A stretch of 64,000 nt of DNA, from assembly GCF_013284055.1 (NCBI RefSeq), contig NZ_CP054143.1, positions 3,100,001 to 3,164,000 on the forward strand, in the 5' to 3' direction. Below, in pieces: positions 15,285-23,834 of the stretch. The notes under the pieces were generated by a model. It was not told where the DNA came from and did not search any database. It saw nothing but the letters and a program-made list of their open reading frames with translations. A program made the translations under genes and the position numbers. The stretch comes from Deefgea piscis. GTDB lineage: Bacteria; Pseudomonadota; Gammaproteobacteria; Burkholderiales; Chitinibacteraceae. The stretch's first letter is position 1. Every line of letters starts with the position of its first letter.

Positions 15285-16678
15285 ACTGAAGAGCGGCGAG
15301 CGTTATGCGCCAAGGCCTTGCTCGCCAAAATACATATTTGTTTAAAATGCGTGTAGTGAAATTCATTCACTGTGCCATCCAAACCTGAATCGGCATAAAT
15401 TAAACCCACAGGTTGCGCTCCCACAAAAATGGACATCGCACAGAAGCTTTTTGCGCCAATTTGCGCGACCAATTCTGGCGGTAAATGCGGCGAAAACTGA
15501 GTGTAATTATCCGCATTAAGCCAAAAACTCTGTGGTTTTTGCAATAACTTGGTAAAAATATGCTGCTTTTCTAAAGAAATTCGTAATGCATGCAATGGGT
15601 CTGTCGGGGTAACACCTTGCACATACCGAGCGCGTAGCGCATTTTCCGCCGCCATCAATAAAGTAAATGCAATGCGCTGCATGCCTAGGCCTTCGGCCAA
15701 GGCGCGAACGGCTAAAGCCATAACTTGATTCGTCGGCACCCCTTGCACGCCCGCCAAATGCAAAGCTTGCATTCGTTCAGCCAAGATATCCTTCGCTGGA
15801 ATTGCAGCAGCCAGATTGGCTGCAGGTGCGGTGCTCGCGGGCGCCGGCCAAGCACCGGGCAACATGACCAAATAACGTGCTGGTGTATACAGTTGACTGC
15901 TTTTGCCCTCTTTACGTGCAAAGGCGAGCAACTGCTCAGTCAGCAATTGCCAAACTTGTTCGGCGGGGAAGTTCAACACGCCAGCAATGGTCAGTAACCG
16001 CTGCTGAATTTCGTCTTGCCACCACCCTCGCTCTAATTGCCGCGATAAGGGCACTACTGCATGCTGTAGCACGCTGCGCGTTGCGGGCTCAGCATCAACC
16101 CGAATGAGATCCAAAATGGCGGTGGGCATTTGCCATTGTTCGAGCAAGCTCAACAAATCCAAAGATGCTGCAGGCGCTTGCTCATCAAGATGGGGACTAA
16201 TGATTGCCAATGACTCACACAAATTAGCCAACACCGCAGCGGCTTGGATTTCTCCTACTTTGGCATCAAAACGTTTGTTGGCAAAAACCGTAGCTAAGCG
16301 CCGTGCCAAGCGCGCTTCAAAAACACGTTTGAGTAGTTGCCCGTACTCCGCCTGATGTGTCGGCAACATGACACTCTCTACCGTTTGTGCGCGAGCAAAA
16401 CGTTCCAGAAATGGCGTCACACCGATTAACAGGATTGCAGACTCAATCGCCACCACATCTGCCGACATGCTGCTTTTTTGCCGCTGATTCATCATTCTGA
16501 GCACTTGTGCGGTCAGTAATGGATCACGTGCGACAATTTCGGCCACTTCACCGGGCCGAATCAGGTCAGCACGGCGAATCATCCCCATCAATTGATTGCG
16601 AGACTCTTGCAAGATAGGAATCGCACGGCGATCCCAAAATTGCAGCCAAGCATTACTTACTGATTTTACATTCGCCAT
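15281..16678 (-). CDS. HDOD-domain protein
   Basis: A 465-residue protein with an HDOD domain at its N-terminus: LIRPGEVAEIVARDPLLTAQVLRMMN at ~39-64 followed by a helical body to ~250. The C-terminal ~150 residues (from about 310) look GAF-like, ending with FCAMSIFVGAQPVGLIYAD. HDOD domains are related to HD phosphohydrolases but usually lack the metal residues and act in signalling; many such proteins influence motility or cyclic-di-GMP pathways. Its place directly behind motA-motB supports a link to motility control. It overlaps the upstream methyltransferase by 13 bases. Confidence 0.8.
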   Translation of the reverse strand: MANVKSVSNAWLQFWDRRAIPILQESRNQLMGMIRRADLIRPGEVAEIVARDPLLTAQVLRMMNQRQKSSMSADVVAIESAILLIGVTPFLERFARAQTVESVMLPTHQAEYGQLLKRVFEARLARRLATVFANKRFDAKVGEIQAAAVLANLCESLAIISPHLDEQAPAASLDLLSLLEQWQMPTAILDLIRVDAEPATRSVLQHAVVPLSRQLERGWWQDEIQQRLLTIAGVLNFPAEQVWQLLTEQLLAFARKEGKSSQLYTPARYLVMLPGAWPAPASTAPAANLAAAIPAKDILAERMQALHLAGVQGVPTNQVMALAVRALAEGLGMQRIAFTLLMAAENALRARYVQGVTPTDPLHALRISLEKQHIFTKLLQKPQSFWLNADNYTQFSPHLPPELVAQIGAKSFCAMSIFVGAQPVGLIYADSGLDGTVNEFHYTHFKQICILASKALAHNARRSSV

Positions 16679-17391
16679 AGGAAAAGCTTACCGTCTTTCC
16701 AATCATTTAATTCGATCACTTGATCCGCAGGAGCTTCTGGAACCACAAAGGTATTACTAATAAACAAAGTACCAGGACGCATTTGCGCTACCGCTTGCTG
16801 CCACAAATCCGGCATTGCCGCAGAGGATAAAAAAGCATACACGCATTCAAAAGCGCCTAAATCAACGTTTTGGTAATCGGTATTGAGCCACGCTACATTG
16901 GCAGGCAATCGAACTTTACCGACTAGCCATGGCCCTTTGGCATACTCCACACCACTTAGGCTTAAGTCTTCGCGATGCTGCGCTAAGTAGTGCAAAACAG
17001 TACCGGTACCAGCACCAATATCTAAGAAACGCGCCTGCTCTGGCACTATACCTGCTAGTTGTTGTAAAGCAGAGCGATTACTTAAATACAACGGCACTCG
17101 CGAGATCATCACCCGGCCAAAGATAAACCAACACAGCAGCAAGGCGAATAAATACCAATACGATTGAATATTTAACTGAGAAAACAGCAGCAGTAATGGC
17201 AAAAAGCATAAATGCATCCATTTCCACCAGAAGCGATCATGCAATAAATAAGCGGCTAAAAACGCCGCCATTGGAATGATCATCGTCGCCAGCAAAGGGC
17301 TAAAAAAATGACAGATGGGATAAAGAAGCAGCAAAGAAGCCGAAGTGATCAACAAAAAAATGGCGCTTTGCGGCCAATTTGTCACTGACAT
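16666..17391 (-). CDS. Membrane-anchored class I SAM methyltransferase
   Basis: A 241-residue protein starting at ATG 17391, one base past the motB stop; an upstream GTG-type start would overlap motB and is less likely. The first ~95 residues form about four transmembrane helices. The rest is a Rossmann methyltransferase with motif I FLDIGAGTGTVL, an acidic second strand SGVEYAKG and motif IV-like CVYAFLSSAAMPD. Substrate unknown. Being wedged between motB and an HDOD gene with overlaps on both sides, it belongs to one transcript with the stator genes. Membrane-anchored methyltransferases of this shape are found in several betaproteobacteria without known function. Confidence 0.75.
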   Translation of the reverse strand: MSVTNWPQSAIFLLITSASLLLLYPICHFFSPLLATMIIPMAAFLAAYLLHDRFWWKWMHLCFLPLLLLFSQLNIQSYWYLFALLLCWFIFGRVMISRVPLYLSNRSALQQLAGIVPEQARFLDIGAGTGTVLHYLAQHREDLSLSGVEYAKGPWLVGKVRLPANVAWLNTDYQNVDLGAFECVYAFLSSAAMPDLWQQAVAQMRPGTLFISNTFVVPEAPADQVIELNDWKDGKLFLWRM

Positions 17392-17392
17392 G

Positions 17393-18316
17393 CTATTGCA
17401 CAGGTTTTTTAATTGGATTAACAAAACCTTCCTGCGCCGACGCTACGGGTTCAACGGCATCTTCACTTTGCCCCGCTTGACGACGAATATCCGTTTCTGC
17501 ATCCCGATTGAGAACCACAATACTGATCCGACGATTCACTGGGTTATAGACATTGCCTTTATCGAGTGGGATCACATCGCCAAAACCATTCACTCGTAAT
17601 ACTTTTTCTGGATCTAAGCCACCAATAATCAACTCGCGACGCGAAGAATTAGCGCGCTCTGACGACAATTCCCAATTGGTAAATCCAGCCGCGCCACCCG
17701 CAAATTGCGTGCCGTCGGTATGACCGGCTAATGAAACGGTATTAGGCACTTCATTGAGTAATTGCGCGATTTCTTGCAAAACACCATGCGCATAATCCTC
17801 TAATTCGGAACTACCGGATTTAAACATTGGGCGATTTTGCTCATCAACAATTTGAATCCGTAATCCTTCTGCCACCATGTCGAGCTTAATTTGATTTTTG
17901 TACTGCCCCAAATTGGTGTTCTGTTTTATTTTATCGTCCATTAAGGCTTCAAACTTTTGCTTTAACTCATTCAATCTTTTTTTGTCTTTTGCTGCCTCGG
18001 TTTGCGCTGGTGGCGCCCCCTTATTGACTTGCCCAGCTTGCTTGGTAATGTCATTACCACCGCCTTGAATCAGCGAATCAGCATCACCGGATCCCGAACC
18101 ACCGGCGTTAGCGACTTTTAAAGGGTTGTTAAAATAATCCGAAATCCCTTTTAAATTCCCTTTAGATACCGAGCCCAGCAGCCACATCAATAAGAAAAAT
18201 GCCATCATTGCCGTTACAAAGTCGGCATACGCAATTTTCCATGCGCCACCATGATGGCCACCACCACCTTTTTTAATTTTTTTTACAACAATGGGGCGCT
18301 GAGAGTCATCGCTCAT
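17393..18316 (-). CDS. motB: Flagellar stator protein MotB
   Basis: A 307-residue stator subunit. A short basic cytoplasmic start (VKKIKKGGGGHHGGAWKIAY) precedes the single helix with the proton-binding Asp32 (YADFVTAMMAFFLLMW). A linker with a plug-like segment (GISDYFNNPLK) leads to an OmpA-like peptidoglycan-binding domain (~155-280) with SLAGHTDGTQF and NRRISIVVL. With MotA it forms the H+-driven torque generator anchored to the cell wall. It lies 25 bases after motA. Confidence 0.95.
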   Translation of the reverse strand: MSDDSQRPIVVKKIKKGGGGHHGGAWKIAYADFVTAMMAFFLLMWLLGSVSKGNLKGISDYFNNPLKVANAGGSGSGDADSLIQGGGNDITKQAGQVNKGAPPAQTEAAKDKKRLNELKQKFEALMDDKIKQNTNLGQYKNQIKLDMVAEGLRIQIVDEQNRPMFKSGSSELEDYAHGVLQEIAQLLNEVPNTVSLAGHTDGTQFAGGAAGFTNWELSSERANSSRRELIIGGLDPEKVLRVNGFGDVIPLDKGNVYNPVNRRISIVVLNRDAETDIRRQAGQSEDAVEPVASAQEGFVNPIKKPVQ

Positions 18317-18341
18317 TATTTATCAACCCTTAAGGACGGCA

Positions 18342-19202
18342 TTATTTAGATTTAGCGTTTTTTACAAACTCTTCTAATTCTTTAAACGAAGGCCGCTCGG
18401 TTGAATCCAATGCCTTACGCCCAAATTCAACGGCAACTTGCGGTGCATAGCCATTTAGGCTGGCAATTAACGTCACTTTAATGGTGAGAAAGACTTGATG
18501 CCCTTCAGCCATTTTAGTTTCTAATACATTCGCCAATGGCCCAACAAAACCATAGGCCAACCAAATACCCATAAAGGTACCAACCAGCGCAGCACCAATT
18601 AATTTACCTAATTCAGACGGAGGTAAGTGCAAAGACCCCATCACATGCACCACCCCCATCACCGCAGCCACAATACCAAATGCCGGCAAACCATCACCCA
18701 ATTTGGCCATCATTCCTGCTGCCACATGGGCTTCGTTATGATGGGCTTCGATTTCGATATCCATCAGATTTTCGATTTCAAATGCATTTAAATTACCACC
18801 GACCATTAAACGCAAATAGTCACAAATAAAATCTGTGACATGATGGTCATGCGCAATTTTGGGGTATTTAGAAAAAATAGGACTGGCGTGCGGATCTTCC
18901 ACATCGCCTTCAATGGACATCAAGCCTTCTTTGCGCACTTTAGCCAGCAATTCAAATAGGCAAGCAAATAAATCCATATAAAATGCTTTATTAAAAGGCG
19001 AGCCTTTAAAAATTGTCGGTAAAGCTTTAGTGAATAATTTCAATCCTTTCGCACTGGAACCGGCAATCATGCCGCCAATTGCACCACCGAAAATAATAAT
19101 AATTTCAGACGGCTGCCAAAACACTGCCAAATGACCACCATGCCAGACATATGCCCCTAAAATACAGACGCACATAAAAATGTAGCCAATAATGACAAAC
19201 AT
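18342..19202 (-). CDS. motA: Flagellar stator protein MotA
   Basis: A 286-residue inner-membrane protein with four helices and the large cytoplasmic loop that touches the rotor. The MotA/TolQ/ExbB signature is seen in GLPAFGIVAAVMGVVHVMG and GAALVGTFMGIWLAYGFVGPLAN. Length and pattern match H+-driven MotA of proteobacteria. It is the first gene of the minus-strand run motA-motB-methyltransferase-HDOD-RNA methyltransferase. Confidence 0.95.
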   Translation of the reverse strand: MFVIIGYIFMCVCILGAYVWHGGHLAVFWQPSEIIIIFGGAIGGMIAGSSAKGLKLFTKALPTIFKGSPFNKAFYMDLFACLFELLAKVRKEGLMSIEGDVEDPHASPIFSKYPKIAHDHHVTDFICDYLRLMVGGNLNAFEIENLMDIEIEAHHNEAHVAAGMMAKLGDGLPAFGIVAAVMGVVHVMGSLHLPPSELGKLIGAALVGTFMGIWLAYGFVGPLANVLETKMAEGHQVFLTIKVTLIASLNGYAPQVAVEFGRKALDSTERPSFKELEEFVKNAKSK

Positions 19203-19282
19203 AAGCCAGCTTCCTAGTTAGCGATCACGCAAAGAAAATTACTACATTACATCATAGAAGTTACAACAGACCACGACAACGT

Positions 19283-19858
19283 TTAAAATAACTGACGTTG
19301 CGCGTATGCAGCTCGAACAGGTGCAAACGAGGTGCGGTGCTCTGGGATGGGGCCAAATTGGGCCAGCGCCGCCAAATGTTGTGCTGTGCCATAGCCTTTG
19401 TGCTGAGCAAAACCATACTGCGGATAGCGTAAATCTAAGGCATACGCTTCGGCATCACGACTCACCTTGGCCAAGATTGAGGCGGCAGAAATACATGCCT
19501 CAGTGGCATCACCCTTAATAATCGCCCTGCTAGGCATTGCCAATACTGGCGTCCTATTGCCATCAACTAAAACTTCAGATGGCGTAATCGATAAAGCGCC
19601 AACTGCGCGCTGCATCGCGAGCATAGTCGCTTGCAAAATATTAATCTCATCGACCTCAGCGGCAGTAGCACTGGCTACAGCCCAAGCAATCGCCTGCTCT
19701 TTAATGCATACAGCTAAACGATCACGTTGTTTTTCTGATAGCTTTTTGGAGTCATTTAACCCTTCAATCGTGTGGTTGCTGGGCAAAATCACTGCACCAG
19801 CAAATACCGATCCAACAAGGGGGCCACGCCCTGCCTCGTCAACGCCACATATCAGCAT
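19283..19858 (-). CDS. rnhB: Ribonuclease HII
   Basis: A 191-residue RNase HII, which cuts RNA in RNA/DNA hybrids and starts removal of single ribonucleotides from DNA. The active-site acids are visible: Asp7-Glu8 in [13 protein letters not shown] and Asp in VLVDGNR (~96), then a later Asp in KVSRDAEA. It overlaps the lpxB stop by 7 bases and closes the long lipid A/translation gene run, its usual place. Confidence 0.95.
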   Translation of the reverse strand: MLICGVDEAGRGPLVGSVFAGAVILPSNHTIEGLNDSKKLSEKQRDRLAVCIKEQAIAWAVASATAAEVDEINILQATMLAMQRAVGALSITPSEVLVDGNRTPVLAMPSRAIIKGDATEACISAASILAKVSRDAEAYALDLRYPQYGFAQHKGYGTAQHLAALAQFGPIPEHRTSFAPVRAAYAQRQLF

Positions 19859-21036
19859 AACTGCGCTCTTTTAGGTAACAACTGCGCCACAGCCGCTGCC
19901 GCTCGCGCAGCAGCATCGCATTGCAACGTTTCATGCTGGCTGGTAAACACTGCAGCTAAATCGCTCGCCAAGTTTTTATCCAGCAAATAATTATTTAATG
20001 CCTGCGCCAAGTTTTCTGGCACCGCTTCATCTTGTAAAAATTCAGGAACAATAAAACGACCGGCAATAATATTAGGTAAGCTTACATAGGGCAATAAGAA
20101 CTTTCTTTTGACCATTTTATACGTCAGCGGGCTAATTTTATACGCAACGACAACCGGTTTTTTGGCGAGCATTGCTTCTAATGCCGCAGTACCAGAAGCC
20201 AATAAAATTGCATCAGATGCAATCATTGCTTCATGTGAATGACCAAACATTAAACGCCAATCCAGTGCCTGCGCATTTTGTAGCCAGATTTCACTCTCAA
20301 AGATTTGTCTAGTTTCGCGAGTAATAAAAGGCACTAAAAAAACCATATCCGATTGCACTTCAGACAATCGTAATGCGGTTTTAACAAAAATAGACGCCAT
20401 TACTTTCACTTCACGTTGACGGCTACCTGGCAAAACAGCAATTACTTTTTTTGCGGATCCAACATTTAATACTTCACGCATTTTAGATTGCTCATCGATC
20501 AAAGGCATTAAATCTGCCAAAGGATGACCAACATAAGTAGCGGGAATATTGGCTTGCTGATAAATTGATTTTTCAAATGGCAAAATAAGCAACATATGCG
20601 ATACCGCTTTGCCAATTGCTTTAATCCGCTCAGGACGCCAAGCCCATACTGAAGGACTGACGTAATGCACCGTAGGAATGCCTGACCGTTTTACTTTACG
20701 CGCCAATCCAATATTAAAATCAGGGGCATCAATCGTAATTAATAAATCCGGTGTTTCCTTTTTAATTGCACGGACTAAGCGTCGCCTTAATTTGAGCAAA
20801 TTAGGCAAATGCCGCAATACCTCTACAATACCTCCAACAGATAATGTCTCCATAGGCTCAATGGTTTTAGCGCCAGCAGCTAACATTTTAGGGCCAGCAA
20901 CACCGGAAAATTGAGCAGTTGGAAAATGAAGTAGTAGTGCTTTAATTAAGGCCGCGCCCAATAAATCACCCGAAGCTTCTCCGGCAACAATGGCAATACG
21001 CGGCCCTTTCGCTGCGGTAAACAGTTGATCGTTCAT
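19852..21036 (-). CDS. lpxB: Lipid-A-disaccharide synthase
   Basis: A 394-residue GT19 glycosyltransferase that joins UDP-2,3-diacylglucosamine to lipid X in lipid A synthesis, at the inner face of the inner membrane. Signatures seen are [18 protein letters not shown] at the start, [17 protein letters not shown], the [10 protein letters not shown] loop and [22 protein letters not shown]. Start ATG 21036, five bases after lpxA. Confidence 0.95.
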   Translation of the reverse strand: MNDQLFTAAKGPRIAIVAGEASGDLLGAALIKALLLHFPTAQFSGVAGPKMLAAGAKTIEPMETLSVGGIVEVLRHLPNLLKLRRRLVRAIKKETPDLLITIDAPDFNIGLARKVKRSGIPTVHYVSPSVWAWRPERIKAIGKAVSHMLLILPFEKSIYQQANIPATYVGHPLADLMPLIDEQSKMREVLNVGSAKKVIAVLPGSRQREVKVMASIFVKTALRLSEVQSDMVFLVPFITRETRQIFESEIWLQNAQALDWRLMFGHSHEAMIASDAILLASGTAALEAMLAKKPVVVAYKISPLTYKMVKRKFLLPYVSLPNIIAGRFIVPEFLQDEAVPENLAQALNNYLLDKNLASDLAAVFTSQHETLQCDAAARAAAAVAQLLPKRAQLC

Positions 21037-21041
21037 AAGTA

Positions 21042-21818
21042 TTAACGAACAATCCCACGTTTGGCTTGATCAAAGAAATTAACGAAGCAATCTAGAGCAG
21101 ATTCTGTCTTTGCCATTTCACGAATTTGTGCCATTGCATCATTATATGCAACGCCATCTCGATACAAAATTTTATAAGCTTTTTTAACTGCAGAAATAGC
21201 TTCAGCGCTAAAACCACGGCGTTTTAAGCCTTCAATATTGATACTTCGAGCACTAGCGCGATTACCTTCGCACATCACAAATGGTGGCAAATCTTGCACA
21301 ATAATCGAACCACCACCCGCCATGGCATGATCGCCAATAACACAAAATTGATGAACCGCAGTGAGCCCACCTAAAATCACAAAGTCGCCAATCGAAACAT
21401 GCCCTGCCAATGTTGCATTGTTGGCTAAAATCACGTTATTACCAACAATGCAATCATGCGCAATATGCGCATAGGCCATGATCCAATTATCATTGCCAAC
21501 AATAGTGTGCCCACGATCTTGCGCTGTACCCACTGAAATCGTCACATTTTGAAAAAATGTATTTCGATCCCCGATCGTTAATTGGGTCGGCTCACCATTA
21601 TATTTTTTATCTTGCGGCACACAGCCAACAGAACAAAAAGAATGAAATAGATTGTTTTCACCAATCTGGGTGTGACCTTCAATCACGCAATGCGCTTCAA
21701 CAACGGTACCTGCAGATAATTTAACATTTGGCCCAATAATAGAATATGGACCAATAGTCACATCATCTGCCAGTACAGCATTTGAATCGACCAGCGCAGT
21801 AGGATGAATTCTTGGCAT
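21042..21818 (-). CDS. lpxA: UDP-N-acetylglucosamine acyltransferase
   Basis: A 258-residue left-handed beta-helix enzyme that adds the first acyl chain in lipid A synthesis. The hexapeptide repeats run from about residue 1 to 185; the catalytic His is in YAHIAHDCIVGN and the family motif CEGNRASARSINIEGLKRRGF opens the helical C-terminal part. It is 7 bases downstream of fabZ. Confidence 0.95.
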   Translation of the reverse strand: MPRIHPTALVDSNAVLADDVTIGPYSIIGPNVKLSAGTVVEAHCVIEGHTQIGENNLFHSFCSVGCVPQDKKYNGEPTQLTIGDRNTFFQNVTISVGTAQDRGHTIVGNDNWIMAYAHIAHDCIVGNNVILANNATLAGHVSIGDFVILGGLTAVHQFCVIGDHAMAGGGSIIVQDLPPFVMCEGNRASARSINIEGLKRRGFSAEAISAVKKAYKILYRDGVAYNDAMAQIREMAKTESALDCFVNFFDQAKRGIVR

Positions 21819-21825
21819 ATATTTC

Positions 21826-22281
21826 TTAATTATTAGGTGTAACTTCGCGCTGAGCGCACATTAAATCCGCTTCACAAGCGAGTTCATCGCCAACATAAGC
21901 TTTGGCAACATACTTCCAAATACCACGCTTACTGGCCACAATCTCAGCTTTTAAAATCAATTGATCACCCGGCACAACTTGACGCTTAAAACGTGCATTA
22001 TCAATACCGGCATAAAATAAAATGGTATCTTCTGATGGCGCAGGTTCAATACTTTTGAATGTCAAAATACCTGCAGCTTGGGCCAATGCTTCTAAAATTA
22101 ACACGCCTGGCATCACTGGATATTTAGGGAAATGACCTTGGAAAAAAGGCTCATTCATTGATACATTTTTTAATGCAACAACTGACTTTCCTTTTTCTAG
22201 CTCAAGTACACGATCTACCAATAAAAAAGGATAGCGATGTGGCAAATGTTTCATAATGCCGACAATATCAATAGGTTCCAT
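21826..22281 (-). CDS. fabZ: 3-hydroxyacyl-ACP dehydratase FabZ
   Basis: A 151-residue hotdog-fold dehydratase of fatty acid elongation. [17 protein letters not shown] opens the domain; the catalytic His and Glu are in [13 protein letters not shown] and [12 protein letters not shown]. In this gene order it draws 3-hydroxyacyl-ACP towards membrane lipids while LpxA and LpxD use the same precursor for lipid A, so co-transcription helps balance the two. Confidence 0.95.
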   Translation of the reverse strand: MEPIDIVGIMKHLPHRYPFLLVDRVLELEKGKSVVALKNVSMNEPFFQGHFPKYPVMPGVLILEALAQAAGILTFKSIEPAPSEDTILFYAGIDNARFKRQVVPGDQLILKAEIVASKRGIWKYVAKAYVGDELACEADLMCAQREVTPNN

Positions 22282-22291
22282 TTGTTTCTCC

Positions 22292-23332
22292 TTACTGCTC
22301 AGAATCTTTAGCTAAGCATTGTTTCTCGATTTTTTTTACACGCTTAGTCATTTCATCTAAACGCCTAAACTGCAATACATTTCTTGCCCATGATGCATAA
22401 GGCATCACCGGTACACCACTAGCGTAAACGCCCGCCTCAGTTAATGAAGACGGCACGCCATTTCCAGCCAATAAAGTAATCCGATCCGCAATGTCAATAT
22501 GGCCGGCAATCAATACGCCGCCGCCAATCAAGCAATTGGCGCCAATGGTGGTTGATCCAGCAATACCAGTACATGCTGCAATTGCAGTATGCGCGCCAAT
22601 TTTTACATTATGCGCGACTTGAATTTGATTATCCAAACGCACGCCATCGGCAATCACCGTGTTATCTAAAGCCCCACGATCAATCGTGGTATTGGCGCCG
22701 ATTTCAACGTGTGAGCCTATCTGTACCCGGCCAATTTGTGGGATTTTTTCCCAGCGCTGACCTGCCCAAGCATTACCAAATCCGTCCGAACCAATCACTG
22801 CACCACTATGGATTTCAACATAATCGGCAATTTCAGTATCGGCATAGACCACCACACGGGCATGAAATAAGCAATGCGCGCCAATTTTTGCATTTTGGCC
22901 GATGACCGTACCGGCTTGAATCAAGGTATTTGCACCAATAACCGCCCCCGACTCAATGACCACCAAGGGGCCAATCTCTGCGGTTGGATCAACAACCGCA
23001 TCATCAGCAACAATCGCTGAGTGGTGAATCTTGCCTTGTGCTTTAGGGGCTGGATGCAATAAAGACAATACCCGCGCAATAAACAACTGCGGGTCTTTAA
23101 TGATGATTTGTGAGCATTGTAATTCAGGTTCAAATTCTCTTAACGCCAAAGCAGAAGCCTGACATGCCTTCGCCTGATTTAGAAATTTATTTCCTAAACA
23201 AAATGACAAACAACCTGCAACTGCAGAATCTAAAGATGAAACCGCGGAGATCTCAATATCCTCTCCGCGTAACTCACCACCAAAAGCGTTAATTAATGCC
23301 GATAATTTATACAATTTGATTGTTTCAACCAC
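22292..23332 (-). CDS. lpxD: UDP-3-O-acylglucosamine N-acyltransferase
   Basis: A 346-residue enzyme of the third lipid A step. An N-terminal uridine-binding domain (1-~100) precedes a beta-helix of hexapeptide repeats (~105-300) and a C-terminal helix. [15 protein letters not shown] and [20 protein letters not shown] are the typical LpxD segments; the catalytic His is in [14 protein letters not shown]. It starts with GTG at 23332, two bases after the skp stop codon. Confidence 0.94.
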   Translation of the reverse strand: MVETIKLYKLSALINAFGGELRGEDIEISAVSSLDSAVAGCLSFCLGNKFLNQAKACQASALALREFEPELQCSQIIIKDPQLFIARVLSLLHPAPKAQGKIHHSAIVADDAVVDPTAEIGPLVVIESGAVIGANTLIQAGTVIGQNAKIGAHCLFHARVVVYADTEIADYVEIHSGAVIGSDGFGNAWAGQRWEKIPQIGRVQIGSHVEIGANTTIDRGALDNTVIADGVRLDNQIQVAHNVKIGAHTAIAACTGIAGSTTIGANCLIGGGVLIAGHIDIADRITLLAGNGVPSSLTEAGVYASGVPVMPYASWARNVLQFRRLDEMTKRVKKIEKQCLAKDSEQ

Positions 23333-23334
23333 GA

Positions 23335-23820
23335 TTATTTATCTACCAATAGTTTCAAGACTTTATCAGTAACATCAATCTTTGGATTACGATAAACAGC
23401 ATCTTGAACCACTAGATCTAGTTTTTCACCCTCTGCAACCGTACGAATTGCCAAATTAACTCGCTCTTGTAAACCAGCCAATTCTTCATTGCGGCGAGCA
23501 TTTAAATCTTCATTGATTTCACGCTGCATACGCTGAAAATCTTGATTCAATTTAATCAATTCACGCTCTTTAATTCGACGGTCACTTTCCGATATATTGT
23601 TTTTATCCAAAACCTGCTGCAACAACTTGCCTTGGGCTGAGACTCTTTGCATTTCAGCGCGTCGTGGCTCAAACTCTTTTTCAAGTTTTTTCGCCGCACG
23701 TACTGCTGGCGAAGCTTCGCGCAAAATTCGCTGTGTATCAACAAAGCCAATTTTGGTGTCCGCAAAAACATTCGCCACAGCGAAAATCAAAAATATCGGC
23801 CATAGTTTTATCAACTTCAT
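23335..23820 (-). CDS. skp: Periplasmic chaperone Skp/OmpH
   Basis: A 161-residue exported chaperone. From ATG 23820 a signal peptide runs to NVFA (residue ~20); an ATG three codons earlier is possible but is too close to the AAGAG site. The mature part starts TKIGFVDTQRILREASPAVRAA and is dominated by the charged coiled coil that forms the tentacles of the Skp trimer. It escorts unfolded outer-membrane proteins to BamA, encoded directly upstream. Confidence 0.92.
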   Translation of the reverse strand: MKLIKLWPIFLIFAVANVFADTKIGFVDTQRILREASPAVRAAKKLEKEFEPRRAEMQRVSAQGKLLQQVLDKNNISESDRRIKERELIKLNQDFQRMQREINEDLNARRNEELAGLQERVNLAIRTVAEGEKLDLVVQDAVYRNPKIDVTDKVLKLLVDK

Positions 23821-23834
23821 TGTTCTCATCTCTT

